Positions 25,196-33,896 of a stretch of 64,000 nucleotides of DNA are shown in pieces (position 1 is the first letter of the stretch; each line of letters starts with the position of its first letter). Location of the stretch: assembly GCA_016191115.1 (NCBI GenBank), contig JACPPG010000028.1, positions 1-64,000 of the forward strand, in the 5' to 3' direction. Both the position numbers and the translations under genes were made by a program. This stretch comes from Planctomycetia bacterium (GTDB lineage Bacteria > Planctomycetota > Planctomycetia > Pirellulales > JACPPG01). The notes beneath the pieces were generated by a model, which saw only the letters and a program-made list of their open reading frames with translations, was not told the DNA's origin and made no database searches.

Positions 25196-25400
25196 CGTGT
25201 GGCCGGGCACCACGCCTCTTCATCGTCTCCGTGGTGAATCCGTCCGCGCGGGGACCGAGGTTCCCAAGGGCGAGACCAGCATGGTCAAGCGGCGTCTTTC
25301 GTTCCCCCATGACGCCAGCCGTCGAGACCGCGTGCCGAAAAATCGAACTACTATGTTACTTTTCTACTTGCAGCCGTTCGGCGCTGCCGTTACTCGGCGC

Positions 25401-25460
25401 GCTGGCCCCCTCACCCGGCTCGCTGCGTTCGCCACCCTCTCCCGCGAGGGGAGAGGGGGA
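25401..25460. repeat. CCCCTCACCC...GAGGGGAGAGGGG repeat
   Basis: A hairpin-forming repeat; a second copy of the same sequence lies at 25627-25690 within the next element. Confidence 0.6.
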
Positions 25461-25578
25461 CAGGGCGCAAGCCGCTGCCGGGGCAACGCATCGGCGGGTG
25501 GGCATAAGTTATCCCGTTCCGCGGCGAAGAATACAAGGAAAGGAGGCTAGAGGCTACAGGCCAGAGACTAGAGCGTTT

Positions 25579-25735
25579 GTTTAGCCGCCGCGGCCACGCG
25601 GCGGGTGCGGCGGTGTGGGTCGCGCTGGCCCCCTCACCCCGGCTCGCTGCGCTCGCCACCCTTTCCCGCGAGGGGGAGAGGGGACGTGCGCAGGGGCGAT
25701 GGCCGGCGGCCGCGGCGTGGCCGCGGCGGCTAAAC
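25579..25735. repeat. MITE-like element with GTTTAGCCGCCGCGGCCACG ends
   Basis: The 20-bp ends at 25579-25598 and 25716-25735 are perfect inverted repeats. The interior holds another CCCCTCACCC hairpin (25627-25690). A single related end occurs at 27177-27198, after the ExbD gene. Confidence 0.75.
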
Positions 25736-25996
25736 GCCAGTCGCCTGCACCCGAGGATTGCCAACCGTGCGGCGCTGCTCGATATTCAAGGGGACCCGGG
25801 CAGAAGATTTGTTGGAGGCGTCTCCCGACGCCGATCGCGGGGCAACTACGGTCGGCGACGGGAGTCGCCTACAAACCCGCCCGGTCGGCGACTGGAGTCG
25901 CCTCCTACAATCCGGCTCGCCCGCCTCCTACAAACCTGCACGTCGCCCCGCGGCCCCCGGAACAGTCAATAGATGCCCTCAGAAGCGGAGGACTGA
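25736..25996. other. Repeat-like intergenic DNA before ExbB
   Basis: Contains two tandem GGCGACGGGAGTCGCCT / GGCGACTGGAGTCGCCT hairpins near 25855-25915. No gene is supported; the long frame that crosses it into ExbD is an artefact. Confidence 0.45.
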
Positions 25997-26740
25997 ATGG
26001 ACCTGTCGAACCTGAACTTGACCGAGGTGTTCCTGAAGGTCGCCTTTCTGGGCGCCGAATGGGTGCTGTGGTTGTTGGTGGCGCTCAGCGTGCTGTCGGT
26101 GGCGATCATGATCGAGCGGCTGATTTATTTTGGCGCCCGCCGGGTCAACGTCGACGCCTTGTCGGCCGAGCTCGCGCGGCTGCTGCGGGCCGGAGACTTG
26201 CAGCAAGCCCACGAGCTGGTGAAGGGCTCGAAGGCGATCGAGTGCATCGTGGTGGCGCGGGGCTTGCAGGCGGCGCATCGCGGCGCGCAGGCGGCCAGCG
26301 AGGCGATGCAGAGCGCGAAAGCCCGCGAGCGGCTGCGGATGGAGTCGCTTCTGTCGGTGCTGGCCACGCTGGGCAACAACGCCCCGTTTATCGGACTCTT
26401 GGGGACGGTGCTGGGCATCATCAAGGCCTCGCACGACCTGTCGGCGGCGCAAGCGGCCCGGCAAACGGCGGCCACGGCGGTGATGGGGGGCGTGTTCGAG
26501 GCGCTGGTGGCGACGGCCGTGGGCCTTGTCGTGGCGATTCCGGCCGTGGTGGCATACAACTTTTTCCTCCGCCGCGTGCGGATCCGCAGCGCGCAGGCCG
26601 ATTCGCTGGCGCACCTGGTGCTGTCGATGTTCAAAGCCGGCGCAACCGGCGCCCCCGGGGCGGCCACCACCACAACGGCCGCGGCCTCCAGCCCGCCCAA
26701 AAGCCCGGAGGCGGCGGGAGGCGTGGCATGGCCGTCGTGA
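25997..26740 (+). CDS. MotA/TolQ/ExbB proton channel family protein
   Basis: A 247-aa inner-membrane protein with three hydrophobic segments (residues ~15-40, ~125-150, ~165-190). The MotA/ExbB core is recognisable from NAPFIGLLGTVLGIIKASHD through VFEALVATAVGLVVAIPAVVAYN. By family it forms a proton-driven channel with the ExbD-like protein encoded next to it, powering an outer-membrane transporter or gliding/secretion device. The Gly/Ala/Thr-rich tail after residue 215 (GATGAPGAATTTTAAA) is unusual. GCGGAGGACTG precedes the start. The 3' end overlaps the ExbD start by 13 bases. Confidence 0.9.
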   Translation: MDLSNLNLTEVFLKVAFLGAEWVLWLLVALSVLSVAIMIERLIYFGARRVNVDALSAELARLLRAGDLQQAHELVKGSKAIECIVVARGLQAAHRGAQAASEAMQSAKARERLRMESLLSVLATLGNNAPFIGLLGTVLGIIKASHDLSAAQAARQTAATAVMGGVFEALVATAVGLVVAIPAVVAYNFFLRRVRIRSAQADSLAHLVLSMFKAGATGAPGAATTTTAAASSPPKSPEAAGGVAWPS

Positions 26741-27171
26741 GCTCTTCGTACTCGGACGACGACGGGGATGCTCCGATCACGGAGATCAACGTCACGCCGC
26801 TCGTGGACATCGTGCTTGTGCTGTTGATCGTGTTCATGATCACGATCCCCACGATCGTGGCGATGGACCTTCTGAACGAGCGGGACCTGAAGATTAAACT
26901 GCCGCGGGCCAGCGCCGCCGTGCCGCTGACGTTTCGCGTGTCGGACGTGATCGTCAATATCGAGGCGAGCGGCCGATACCTGGTCGGCGGCAAAGAGATG
27001 GCCGTCGAAGGCCTGCAAGCGTTCATCGAACAGTCCGAGGCGGCCAACCCCCAGCGCGTGAACGTGATGATCCGCGCCGACAAGCACTGCCCGTGGGAAT
27101 TCGTCGTGAGCGCGATCAACATCTGCAATGCGGTGAAGGTGCGCTCGTACAGCGTGACGACGCTGGAGTAG
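26728..27171 (+). CDS. ExbD/TolR family biopolymer transport protein
   Basis: A 147-aa single-span protein. ITEINVTPLVDIVLVLLIVF (residues ~16-35) is the hallmark of ExbD/TolR, including the Asp (D in PLVD) that carries protons in the membrane. The periplasmic part ends TTLE. It pairs with the ExbB-like protein 13 bases overlapping upstream. The start at 26728 is fixed by GGGAGGCGTGGC before it and by the family length; a very long frame that enters from upstream repeats is not coding. No TonB gene is in the window, so the energised partner is unknown. Confidence 0.9.
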   Translation: MAVVSSSYSDDDGDAPITEINVTPLVDIVLVLLIVFMITIPTIVAMDLLNERDLKIKLPRASAAVPLTFRVSDVIVNIEASGRYLVGGKEMAVEGLQAFIEQSEAANPQRVNVMIRADKHCPWEFVVSAINICNAVKVRSYSVTTLE

Positions 27172-27278
27172 GCTGCTTAGCCGCCGCGGCTACGCGGCGC
27201 GCCCATTCACGCGGCTCGCGCGCTAGCGCGCCGCAATGTGGGGGGTAACGAAATTTCAGACAACGGCAGAGAATTTGA
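27172..27278. other. Short intergenic region with repeat end and GC palindromes
   Basis: Holds a single GCTTAGCCGCCGCGGC end related to the element at 25579-25735, and a GCGCGCTAGCGCGC palindrome near 27218. Confidence 0.4.
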
Positions 27279-27306
27279 TTGACTGCCGGCCGGGTTTTGA
27301 TATGGT
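27279..27306 (+). promoter_or_regulatory. Putative sigma-70 promoter for the sigma-54 activator
   Basis: TTGACT, 16 bases, TATGGT. It lies about 320 bases before the likely start at 27627, leaving a long leader, or about 165 before an alternative upstream ATG at 27471. Confidence 0.4.
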
Positions 27307-27626
27307 CGCACGCAGATAACGATTTGCGACATCGAAGCAGAAGCCGTTTCCTTTCTCCGGGATATTGCCGGGCTAACCCCTGTCTCGTCCAGTTCGGGCG
27401 CTCGCACGCGGGATGAGCTTCTCAGATCGGCTCGGGCGTTAGTGGCGCGCGGGGACCAGTTTCCGGCCGGTTGATGGTTGCCGCGGCCGCCATTTGCGCG
27501 ATGGTGGCGGACGCTCAGCCCTTGCCCGTGCAGGGATGGCACGGGTCCGAGGGCGTGTCTTCGCGCCGGCACAGCGAATGGGCTTTTGGTCCTGAACGGA
27601 GTTTCTCCTTCTCGAAGGGGCCGCTC

Positions 27627-28673
27627 ATGAGCCGGACGTCGATCGTGGGCCAGTCCGCGTGGCTGGTAGCGCTGCGCGATCGGATTGTGCGCGCCGCCGG
27701 CTTCTCTGCGAGCGTCCTCATCACGGGGCCCAGCGGTACGGGCAAGGAGCTGATCGCCCGGGCGATTCACGAGCACAGCCCCCGCGCCGCCGGCCCGTTC
27801 GTCCCCGTGGACTGCACGTCGTTAACGGGCGAGCTCTTTGCCAGTCACCTGTTTGGGCACGTCAAAGGGGCCTTCACCGGGGCCGACTACGAGCGGCAGG
27901 GCTGCTTCCGCGCGGCCGAGGGGGGCACGATCCTCCTGGACGAGATCGGCGAGCTTTCGCCGGAGCTGCAGTCGAAGCTATTGCGGACGATCCAGGAACG
28001 GGTGGTGGTGCCGGTGGGTAGCGACCGGCCCGCGCCCGTCGACGTGCGGATCATCGCGGCCACGAATCGGGACCTGATGGCCGAGGTCCGCGCCGGGCAC
28101 TTTCGGCTGGACCTGTTCTATCGGTTGAACGTGGTCTCGTTCGAGACGCTGCCGCTGTGCGAGCGGGCGGAGGACATCGAGCTTCTGGCCGTCCATTTCC
28201 TGGAACGGTTCACGAGCGAGGTGGGGCTGCCGCGCAAGCGGTTCTCGCCGGCGGCACTCGCGGCCCTGAAAGCTTACGGCTGGCCGGGGAACGTGCGGGA
28301 ATTGCAGAACGTCGTCGAGCGGATCGTCATTTTCGCCAGCGGCGAATCGATCGATGCCGACGCGGTGCGGGCCGAGATCGCGCAAGCCCCCGAGCGCTCC
28401 GATCGTGAAGCGCTCGCGGTCGCGTCCGATGAAGCCGCGGGCGACGTCCTTTCGAACGCGGCGCTGCAGCCTGCGGCGGACGATGTCTCGTGGTCGACCT
28501 TGGCCGAGGTCGAGCGCGCGCACGTCGGCGCCACGCTGCGACTGACGTTCTACAACCAGAGCGCGGCGGCGCGGATGCTGGGCATCGACCGCGCGAGCCT
28601 GGCCCGCAAGATCGAACGGTACGGGATCTCGATTCCCACGGCCCGTCGCGGCCGGCCGCGGAAGGTGCGCTAG
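27627..28673 (+). CDS. Sigma-54-dependent transcriptional activator
   Basis: A 348-aa bacterial enhancer-binding protein. The AAA+ domain (residues ~5-230) shows Walker A GPSGTGKE, the sigma-54-contacting loop GAFTGA, Walker B GGTILLDEIGEL and the R-finger region FRLDLFYRLNVVSF; the GWPGNVRELQNVVERIV segment closes it. A Fis-type helix-turn-helix is at the C-terminus (NQSAAARMLGIDRASLARKI), followed by RRGRPRK, an AT-hook-like tail. There is no receiver or other sensor domain, so regulation is probably by level or by a partner, as with PspF. The start at 27627 has AAGGGG upstream; a start at 27471 would add 52 residues of low-complexity character. Sigma-54-type sites exist elsewhere in the window. 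Confidence 0.88.
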   Translation: MSRTSIVGQSAWLVALRDRIVRAAGFSASVLITGPSGTGKELIARAIHEHSPRAAGPFVPVDCTSLTGELFASHLFGHVKGAFTGADYERQGCFRAAEGGTILLDEIGELSPELQSKLLRTIQERVVVPVGSDRPAPVDVRIIAATNRDLMAEVRAGHFRLDLFYRLNVVSFETLPLCERAEDIELLAVHFLERFTSEVGLPRKRFSPAALAALKAYGWPGNVRELQNVVERIVIFASGESIDADAVRAEIAQAPERSDREALAVASDEAAGDVLSNAALQPAADDVSWSTLAEVERAHVGATLRLTFYNQSAAARMLGIDRASLARKIERYGISIPTARRGRPRKVR

Positions 28674-28765
28674 AGGGGATTGTTCGCAGGGGCCGCAAAT
28701 CATCGGTGCTACCACGACGAGCGATCAGGCACGGCGCGAGTATCGGCTTCTTCAGCGGCGCAAGC
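28674..28765. other. Short intergenic region
   Basis: No feature seen. Confidence 0.3.
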
Positions 28766-28990
28766 GGCGACGGCGTATAGCCACGGGCGCCAAGCCCGTG
28801 GGAGAAGGGCGCCCCGATGTGGTGGAGGCCCCGAAAGGGCGACGTCAGCCGTTTCAAGCGCCTGTGATGTGCGTGTCACGACGTCGCCCCGTTGGGGCTC
28901 TCGATGAAATGGGGGCCCAGGCTACCGTGGGTTGACACCCACGGCTCTACGCCACTGCCCCTTCGGGGCAAAGGCCTATCGCACTCACCT
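28766..28990. repeat. Composite hairpin repeat (CCACGGGC...GCCCGTGG and CCCCGAAAGGG types)
   Basis: AGCCACGGGCGCCAAGCCCGTGG, GGCCCCGAAAGGGCGACGTC with GACGTCGCCCCGTTGGGGC, GTGGGTTGACACCCAC and GCCCCTTCGGGGC are four successive hairpins. No coding capacity is supported. Confidence 0.6.
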
Positions 28991-29243
28991 GTTTGGTTAG
29001 CGCAGGATAGATCAGCGATGCCGGCGCGGGCCCACGTTGTTCATAGCAGTCAGACAAATTGCGGCGGATCGCGGCATTTTTAATCGCGGCGCGATGCCGC
29101 AATCTCGCGGCGCTTGACAGCACTTCTTTTGATCGCAGCGCCGTTCCGTCGCGGCTGTGTTTTCCACGCCGTGCAATTCTCTTGCGCCTAACCGCCTGCG
29201 CGGCCGGCGCTTCGGACTCGCTCTATCGCGCGGCGCGATGCTT
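28991..29243. other. Intergenic region without a supported gene
   Basis: Only short frames were seen. The right end leads into a sigma-54-type site. Confidence 0.4.
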
Positions 29244-29259
29244 TGGCGCGCCGACTGCT
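29244..29259 (+). promoter_or_regulatory. Putative sigma-54 promoter for the receiver-like gene
   Basis: TGGCGCG-CCGA-CTGCT against TGGCACG-N4-TTGCW: two mismatches, correct GG/GC spacing, 70 bases before the start at 29330. Confidence 0.42.
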
Positions 29260-29329
29260 TTAGGCATCAGCCATCGAACGTTGCTCTAGAAGCCGTTCAA
29301 AGCGGATTGCCAACGAAAGGACACAAGCC

Positions 29330-29812
29330 ATGAACCGCGTGCTTCGCTCTCAATCGCATGTCGTCGTGACCGATCCGCGGCCGCTCGACTATCGCAACCT
29401 GGCGGGATTGGCCGGCGAGCACGCCTGGCACGTTCACTTTCTCACGAGCGGCGGCGCGGCGATCCAATTCGCTCGCCGCGGCTCGGCGAACCTGTGGATG
29501 ATCAACGTCAGCTTGCCGGATATTTCCGGATTCGATGTGGTGGAAATGCTCCGCGACCTGGCCGTCACCGCGCCGGTGTTCCTGGTCGCGGATCGATATC
29601 GCGCGGAGGACGAACGGCAGGCGTGCCTCCGCGGGGCGAGCTTGTACTTGTGCAAGGACACCGCGGCGTCGATCGACTGTCCGTCGCTCCTGGAGCCGCT
29701 CTTGGCGGAAAAGAAGGCACACCCCCGTCCACCACCCGTGCGACCGCGTGTCGGTAGTGGGGCCGAGAGGGGGGGCGGGCATGCTGCCCGCCTCGAATTT
29801 CGGCGGGGCTGA
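29330..29812 (+). CDS. Receiver-like protein lacking the phospho-acceptor Asp
   Basis: A 160-aa protein whose first ~125 residues follow the response-regulator fold: HVVVTDPRPLDYRNLAGLAG, a central LWMINVSLPDISGFDVVEML and the C-terminal GASLYLCKD with the conserved Lys. In an active receiver the central strand would be LLDVxLPD; here the Asp is Asn (INV), and only one acidic residue stays in the N-terminal pocket. It is probably a phosphorylation-independent pseudo-receiver. The last ~30 residues (RPPPVRPRVGSGAERGGGHA) read into a GCGGGCATGCTGCCCGC repeat, so the original stop may have been lost. GAAAGGACACAAGCC precedes the ATG. It follows a sigma-54-type site. Confidence 0.65.
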   Translation: MNRVLRSQSHVVVTDPRPLDYRNLAGLAGEHAWHVHFLTSGGAAIQFARRGSANLWMINVSLPDISGFDVVEMLRDLAVTAPVFLVADRYRAEDERQACLRGASLYLCKDTAASIDCPSLLEPLLAEKKAHPRPPPVRPRVGSGAERGGGHAARLEFRRG

Positions 29813-29882
29813 TTCAGCAACGCGAGCGCGGGCCGGACGCCCCGCACTGGAACGCAAAGGCGGGCAGGATGCCCGCCCCCCG
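29766..29882. repeat. GGCGGGCAT(G/C)CTGCCCGCC hairpin repeat
   Basis: GGGCGGGCATGCTGCCCGCC and GGCGGGCAGGATGCCCGCCC bracket ~110 bases. The left part is read as the tail of the receiver-like protein. Confidence 0.6.
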
Positions 29883-29966
29883 ACCAGCTCGAACGACCCG
29901 CGGCGGGTGTTCCGCCGCGAACAAAACAGCTACGCGATGAAACCATTTGCCTCAAGGAGACATACC

Positions 29967-30962
29967 ATGAAGACCTCGACCACCATCGCCGCCCTCGTCG
30001 CACTGACCCTTATCGCCGCGATTTGCACCCAGGCCTCGGCCGACCCGCTGCCCGGCGAAGTCCTCAAGTTCCAGCAACTGCCGCTCAACAACGGTCTTGC
30101 CCCCAGCACCGGCGGTTCCCCCTATCCCGGCCACGACGAATGGAGCACGGCCTATTCCGTTGTGCCTGGTCCCGCTTACTCCGGCACATTCATGGCCGAC
30201 GACTTCGCCGACAACGTCAGCACGCCCGTGGTCCACATTCGCTGGTGGGGCTCGTACGACCAGAACCAGACCTTCAACGGCGTGAAGAACTTCCTGATCT
30301 CGTTCGAAAGCGACAACCCCTTTGATCCCAATATCGGCGCCAGCCGGCCCGATCAGCCGCTATTGAGCCAGGTGGTCACGGCCGGCCCCTTGGCCCCCGG
30401 CTCGGGCACGTTTACCGAAACGCTCATCAACGGCGCCGTGCCGGAGCATCTCTTTCAGTACAACGCGGAGCTGCGGTTGCCTTTCCAGGAACAGAAGGAC
30501 ACGGTGTACTGGCTGAAGATCGTGGCCTTGGTCGACCCGGCGACCGAGGGCGCCATCAAGTGGGGCTGGCACGATCGCGATTGGGGGATCAAGGATCCCT
30601 TTGCTTCGCCCGCCGTGTCGCCCGGTGAGACAGCGGGCACGCTGATTGATCCGAATGGCGTCCCCTTGCCCGTGTGGCACTTTCAAGATGACGCGGTGTC
30701 GGGCCAGATTTTCATCTCGCCCAACGCTTCTGCCCCGGGCGGCATCGGCGTCCAACAGGTGGGCTACAATCCGGAGAACTATATCTATCAGACTCCGGGC
30801 GCCATTGGGATCGACGGTCCGCAGGGAATCCAAGCCTTTTCCAAGGATCTGGCCTTCGAGCTGTATACGTCGGTCCCCGAGCCGGGCACGATGACGTTGC
30901 TCGGGATGGGGGCCGTGGGGATGGGGCTGGCCGTGTGGAAACGGCGGCGAAAGCAAACGTAG
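29967..30962 (+). CDS. PEP-CTERM sorting domain protein
   Basis: A 331-aa exported protein. A signal peptide is present (residues 1-24, TIAALVALTLIAAICTQASA). The body has a beta-rich, DUF7901-like pattern known from planctomycete PEP-CTERM proteins (MADDFADNVSTPVVHIRWWG, VYWLKIVALVDP, WGWHDRDWGIKDPFA). The C-terminus is the PEP-CTERM signal: VPEPGT, a hydrophobic stretch and the WKRRRKQT basic tail, by which the protein is processed by an exosortase and anchored or released at the outer surface. No exosortase gene is in the window. AAGGAGACATACC before 29967 fixes the start; an ATG 30 bases upstream has no such site. A strong terminator follows. Confidence 0.88.
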   Translation: MKTSTTIAALVALTLIAAICTQASADPLPGEVLKFQQLPLNNGLAPSTGGSPYPGHDEWSTAYSVVPGPAYSGTFMADDFADNVSTPVVHIRWWGSYDQNQTFNGVKNFLISFESDNPFDPNIGASRPDQPLLSQVVTAGPLAPGSGTFTETLINGAVPEHLFQYNAELRLPFQEQKDTVYWLKIVALVDPATEGAIKWGWHDRDWGIKDPFASPAVSPGETAGTLIDPNGVPLPVWHFQDDAVSGQIFISPNASAPGGIGVQQVGYNPENYIYQTPGAIGIDGPQGIQAFSKDLAFELYTSVPEPGTMTLLGMGAVGMGLAVWKRRRKQT

Positions 30963-30998
30963 CAGCGCCGCCGTTCGATCGAACGTGTCTCGGAGCGA

Positions 30999-31032
30999 AG
31001 CCGCTCTCCTGCTTGGGAGAGCGGCTTTTTTT
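30999..31032 (+). terminator. Rho-independent terminator after the PEP-CTERM gene
   Basis: AGCCGCTCTCC, a short loop, GGGAGAGCGGCT and TTTTTTT: an 11-bp stem with a U tract, 37 bases after the stop. Confidence 0.85.
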
Positions 31033-31148
31033 GTTGAGCTAAGCCGCAAGCGCACCGCGGCCCGCGCGGCGATCTATTCCGCGCTCGCCCGCGGGACTAG
31101 CATGGCGACAGCTTTCACAGCGGCGGATTCTTGGGATCGGCTTTTCGC

Positions 31149-32384
31149 ATGCATTGGGACGTAGTCGTCGTGGGCGCCGGCGCGGCCGGACTGGTGGCCG
31201 CCGAGCGGGCCGCGAGCCGGGGGCGGACGACGCTACTTTTGGACAAGAACACCAAGCCGGGCGTCAAAATCCTGATGTCCGGCGGAACGCGCTGCAATCT
31301 GACGCAGGCCACTGACGCCCGCGGCATCGTCGAAGCGTACGGGCCGCCGGGCCGCTTCCTGCACTCGGCGCTGGCGGCCCTGTCGCCGCAGGACCTGGTG
31401 GCACTGGTGGAAGCCGAAGGCGTGCCGACCAAGGTGGAAGAGACGGGCAAGATCTTTCCGGTCAGCAACAAGGCCACCGACGTGCTGGCCGCCTTCGTCG
31501 CGCGGCTGCGGCGGAGCCCTTGCGAGTTGGCCCTGCAGGAGCCGGTCGTGGGGATCGAGCGCGCCGAGTGCGGCGGTTTTCGCCTTGTCACATCGCGGCA
31601 GACCCTGTCGGCCGAGCGGGTCATCGTCACCAGCGGCGGTCAATCGTATCCCGGCTGCGGCACCACCGGCGACGGCTACGCATGGGCGACGCGGTTGGGG
31701 CACACCCTCGTCCCGCCGCGCCCGGCGCTGGTGCCGATCACTACGCCGGCCGCGTGGGTGCGCTCGCTATCGGGAATCACCGTGCCCGACGCCGCCGTAC
31801 GCGTTGTCGAGCCCGGCGACAAGCCGCGCGTGCTCGACGCGCGGCGCGGGTCGCTTCTGTTCGCACACTTCGGATTGTCGGGGCCAGTGGTGCTTGATGT
31901 CAGCCGGCACGTGAGCGGGCACCTGCGACCGCAAACCTTGCGGCTGGAGTGCGACTTCCTGCCGATGGTCGGCCAGGCTGATCTGGATGCGCAATTGAAG
32001 CGGCAGGCCGCCGCCGAGGGGAAGAAGCAACTGCTGACCCTTGTGCCGGAGGTCGTGCCGCGGCGGCTGGCCGAGGCGCTCGTGCGCGAGGCGGGCCTGG
32101 CGCCGGAGAGCAAGGCGGCCGAGCTGAGCAAGGCTGGGCGGGCGGCGCTTGTCCGCGCGATCAAGCAGGCGTCGATCCCGGTCACCGGCACGCGCGGGTT
32201 TGCCAAGGCCGAGGTCACGGCCGGTGGCGTGCCGCTGGCGGAAGTCGACTCGCGGACGCTTGCGAGCAAGATTGTGCCGGGGCTCTATTTGGCGGGCGAG
32301 GTGCTCGACCTGGACGGCCCGATCGGCGGCTACAATTTCCAGGCCGCCTTCAGCACCGGCTGGCTGGCGGGGTTGAGCGTGTGA
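31149..32384 (+). CDS. BaiN/HI0933-type FAD-dependent oxidoreductase
   Basis: A 411-aa flavoprotein. It begins with the Rossmann motif DVVVVGAGAAGLVAAERAA, continues with the family signatures KPGVKILMSGGTRCNLTQ and VPTKVEETGKIFPVSNKATD, has SGGQSYPGCGTTGDGYAWA, and ends GEVLDLDGPIGGYNFQAAFS, typical of the second FAD contact. The substrate of most members is unknown. The ATG at 31149 starts exactly at the Rossmann strand; a TTG start at 31131 is possible but poorly supported. It is convergent with a DUF1501 gene. Confidence 0.9.
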   Translation: MHWDVVVVGAGAAGLVAAERAASRGRTTLLLDKNTKPGVKILMSGGTRCNLTQATDARGIVEAYGPPGRFLHSALAALSPQDLVALVEAEGVPTKVEETGKIFPVSNKATDVLAAFVARLRRSPCELALQEPVVGIERAECGGFRLVTSRQTLSAERVIVTSGGQSYPGCGTTGDGYAWATRLGHTLVPPRPALVPITTPAAWVRSLSGITVPDAAVRVVEPGDKPRVLDARRGSLLFAHFGLSGPVVLDVSRHVSGHLRPQTLRLECDFLPMVGQADLDAQLKRQAAAEGKKQLLTLVPEVVPRRLAEALVREAGLAPESKAAELSKAGRAALVRAIKQASIPVTGTRGFAKAEVTAGGVPLAEVDSRTLASKIVPGLYLAGEVLDLDGPIGGYNFQAAFSTGWLAGLSV

Positions 32385-32432
32385 AGAGTGCCTCACGCGC
32401 GTCGCGGATCCTAACCGCCGCCCTCCCCGTGG

Positions 32433-33896
32433 CTACGCCAAAATCTCCCGCACTACTTCCCCCTCGACGTCGGTCAGGCGGAAGTCGCGGCCGGCGTGGT
32501 TATACGTCAGGCGGGTGTGGTCCAGGCCCAAGAGGTGCAGGATCGTGGCGTGCAGGTCGTGGAAGTGGACCTTGCTCTCGACGGCGTAGTAGCCGTAGTC
32601 GTCGGTGGCGCCGTACACGTGGCCCGGCTTCACGCCGCCGCCGGCCATCCACATGGTGAAGCCCTGCGGGTTGTGGTCGCGGCCGTCGTCTCCCTGGGCC
32701 GTGGGCGTGCGGCCGAACTCGCCGCCCCATAACACAAGCGTGTCGTTGAGCAGCCCGCGCGCCTTCAAGTCCGCCAGGAGCGCGGCGATCGGCTGGTCGA
32801 CCTCCAGGGCGTTACTCGCGTGATCCTTCCGCAGGCCGCCGTGCTGGTCCCACTTGTAGCTGTGCGAGACCTGCACGAAACGCACGCCCCGCTCGGCGAA
32901 CCGGCGGGCCATCAGGCATTGCCGGCCGAAGTTCTTGGTCTTCGGGTTGTCGAGACCGTAGAGCGAGAGGGTGTGGGCCGTCTCGCCGGCGATGTCCTGC
33001 AGCTCGGGCGCCGCCGTCTGCATGCGGAAGGCCAGCTCGAACGAGGCGATGCGGGCGTCGAGCGCCGCGTCCGGCCCGGTCGCAGCCAGGCGCTTGTGAT
33101 TGATTTCGGCCAGCAAATCGAGCTCGCGGCGCTGCAACTCGCGCGGCGTCTGTCGGTTCTCGATGAACGGGATCATGGCCTGCTCGGCCGGCACGGCGGC
33201 GCTGCCCAAGGGCGTGCCCTGGTAGACAGCCGGCAGGAAGGCCGAGCTCCAATTGTTCACGCCGCCGTGCGTGAGCGTGGGGCAGATGGTGACGAAGCCG
33301 GGCAGGTCCTGGTTCTCGGTCCCCAGGCCGTAGGTGATCCACGAGCCCATGGCGGGGCGGACGAAGGTGTCGCTGCCGGTGTGCAATTCCAAAAGCGCGC
33401 CGCCGTGACGCGAGTTGGAGCCGTGCATCGAACGGATCATGCACAGGTCGTCGACGCGCTGGGCCACGTGCGGGAAGAGCTCGCTCACTTCGATGCCGCT
33501 TTGACCGTGCGGCGCGAACTTCCACGGCGAGGCGAGCAAGTTGCCCGTCTGGCTCGACACGATGCGCGGCTTGGCAAAGGGGAGCGGCTTGCCGTGATCG
33601 CGCGTCAAGAGCGGCTTGGGATCGAACGTGTCGACCTGCGACGGGCCGCCGTGCATGAAGAGGAAGATCACGCGCCGCGCGCGGGGCGCGAAGTGCGGCC
33701 GCCGAGGGGTCAACGGGTTCGCGCCCGGCGGCGGGGGCACTGCGCCGGCCGCGGCTGGTGGGATCGATGTCTCGCCGCCGGTCGCCGCGTCGGATAACAG
33801 ACCCGCCAAGGCCATCAGGCCGAAGCCGCCGGCGCTCGCGCGCAGCAACTCGCGGCGGGAGAAGACCGGCTCGAAGCGGTGGCAGTTGCAGGTCAT
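32433..33896 (-). CDS. DUF1501 domain protein (first set)
   Basis: A 487-aa sulfatase-like protein of the DUF1501 family, abundant in planctomycetes. The Tat-type leader SRRELLRASAGGFGLMALAG points to export of a folded protein. Conserved blocks are RRVIFLFMHGGPSQVDTFDP, IEVSELFPHVAQRVDDLCMI, GSWITYGLGTENQDLPGFV, LVLWGGEFGRTPTAQGDDGR with DHNPQGFTMWMAGGG and the C-terminal HDLHATILHLLGLDHTRLTY. These match the alkaline-phosphatase-like core, with Asp/His metal ligands. The family normally pairs with a PSCyt1/DUF1549/DUF1553 protein, encoded here directly upstream at 34100-36571. The substrate is unknown. Confidence 0.9.
   Translation of the reverse strand: MTCNCHRFEPVFSRRELLRASAGGFGLMALAGLLSDAATGGETSIPPAAAGAVPPPPGANPLTPRRPHFAPRARRVIFLFMHGGPSQVDTFDPKPLLTRDHGKPLPFAKPRIVSSQTGNLLASPWKFAPHGQSGIEVSELFPHVAQRVDDLCMIRSMHGSNSRHGGALLELHTGSDTFVRPAMGSWITYGLGTENQDLPGFVTICPTLTHGGVNNWSSAFLPAVYQGTPLGSAAVPAEQAMIPFIENRQTPRELQRRELDLLAEINHKRLAATGPDAALDARIASFELAFRMQTAAPELQDIAGETAHTLSLYGLDNPKTKNFGRQCLMARRFAERGVRFVQVSHSYKWDQHGGLRKDHASNALEVDQPIAALLADLKARGLLNDTLVLWGGEFGRTPTAQGDDGRDHNPQGFTMWMAGGGVKPGHVYGATDDYGYYAVESKVHFHDLHATILHLLGLDHTRLTYNHAGRDFRLTDVEGEVVREILA

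Noticed and set aside
25615-27171. 518-codon frame ending in ExbD
   Set aside because: The first ~370 codons cover repeats and the ExbB gene in another frame. Only the part from 26728 is the ExbD protein.
27535-27550. TGGCACGGGTCCGAGG as a sigma-54 site
   Set aside because: The -12 GC element is absent at the right spacing.
28766-28990. Possible CRISPR-like repeat array
   Set aside because: The hairpins differ from one another and have no regular spacers.
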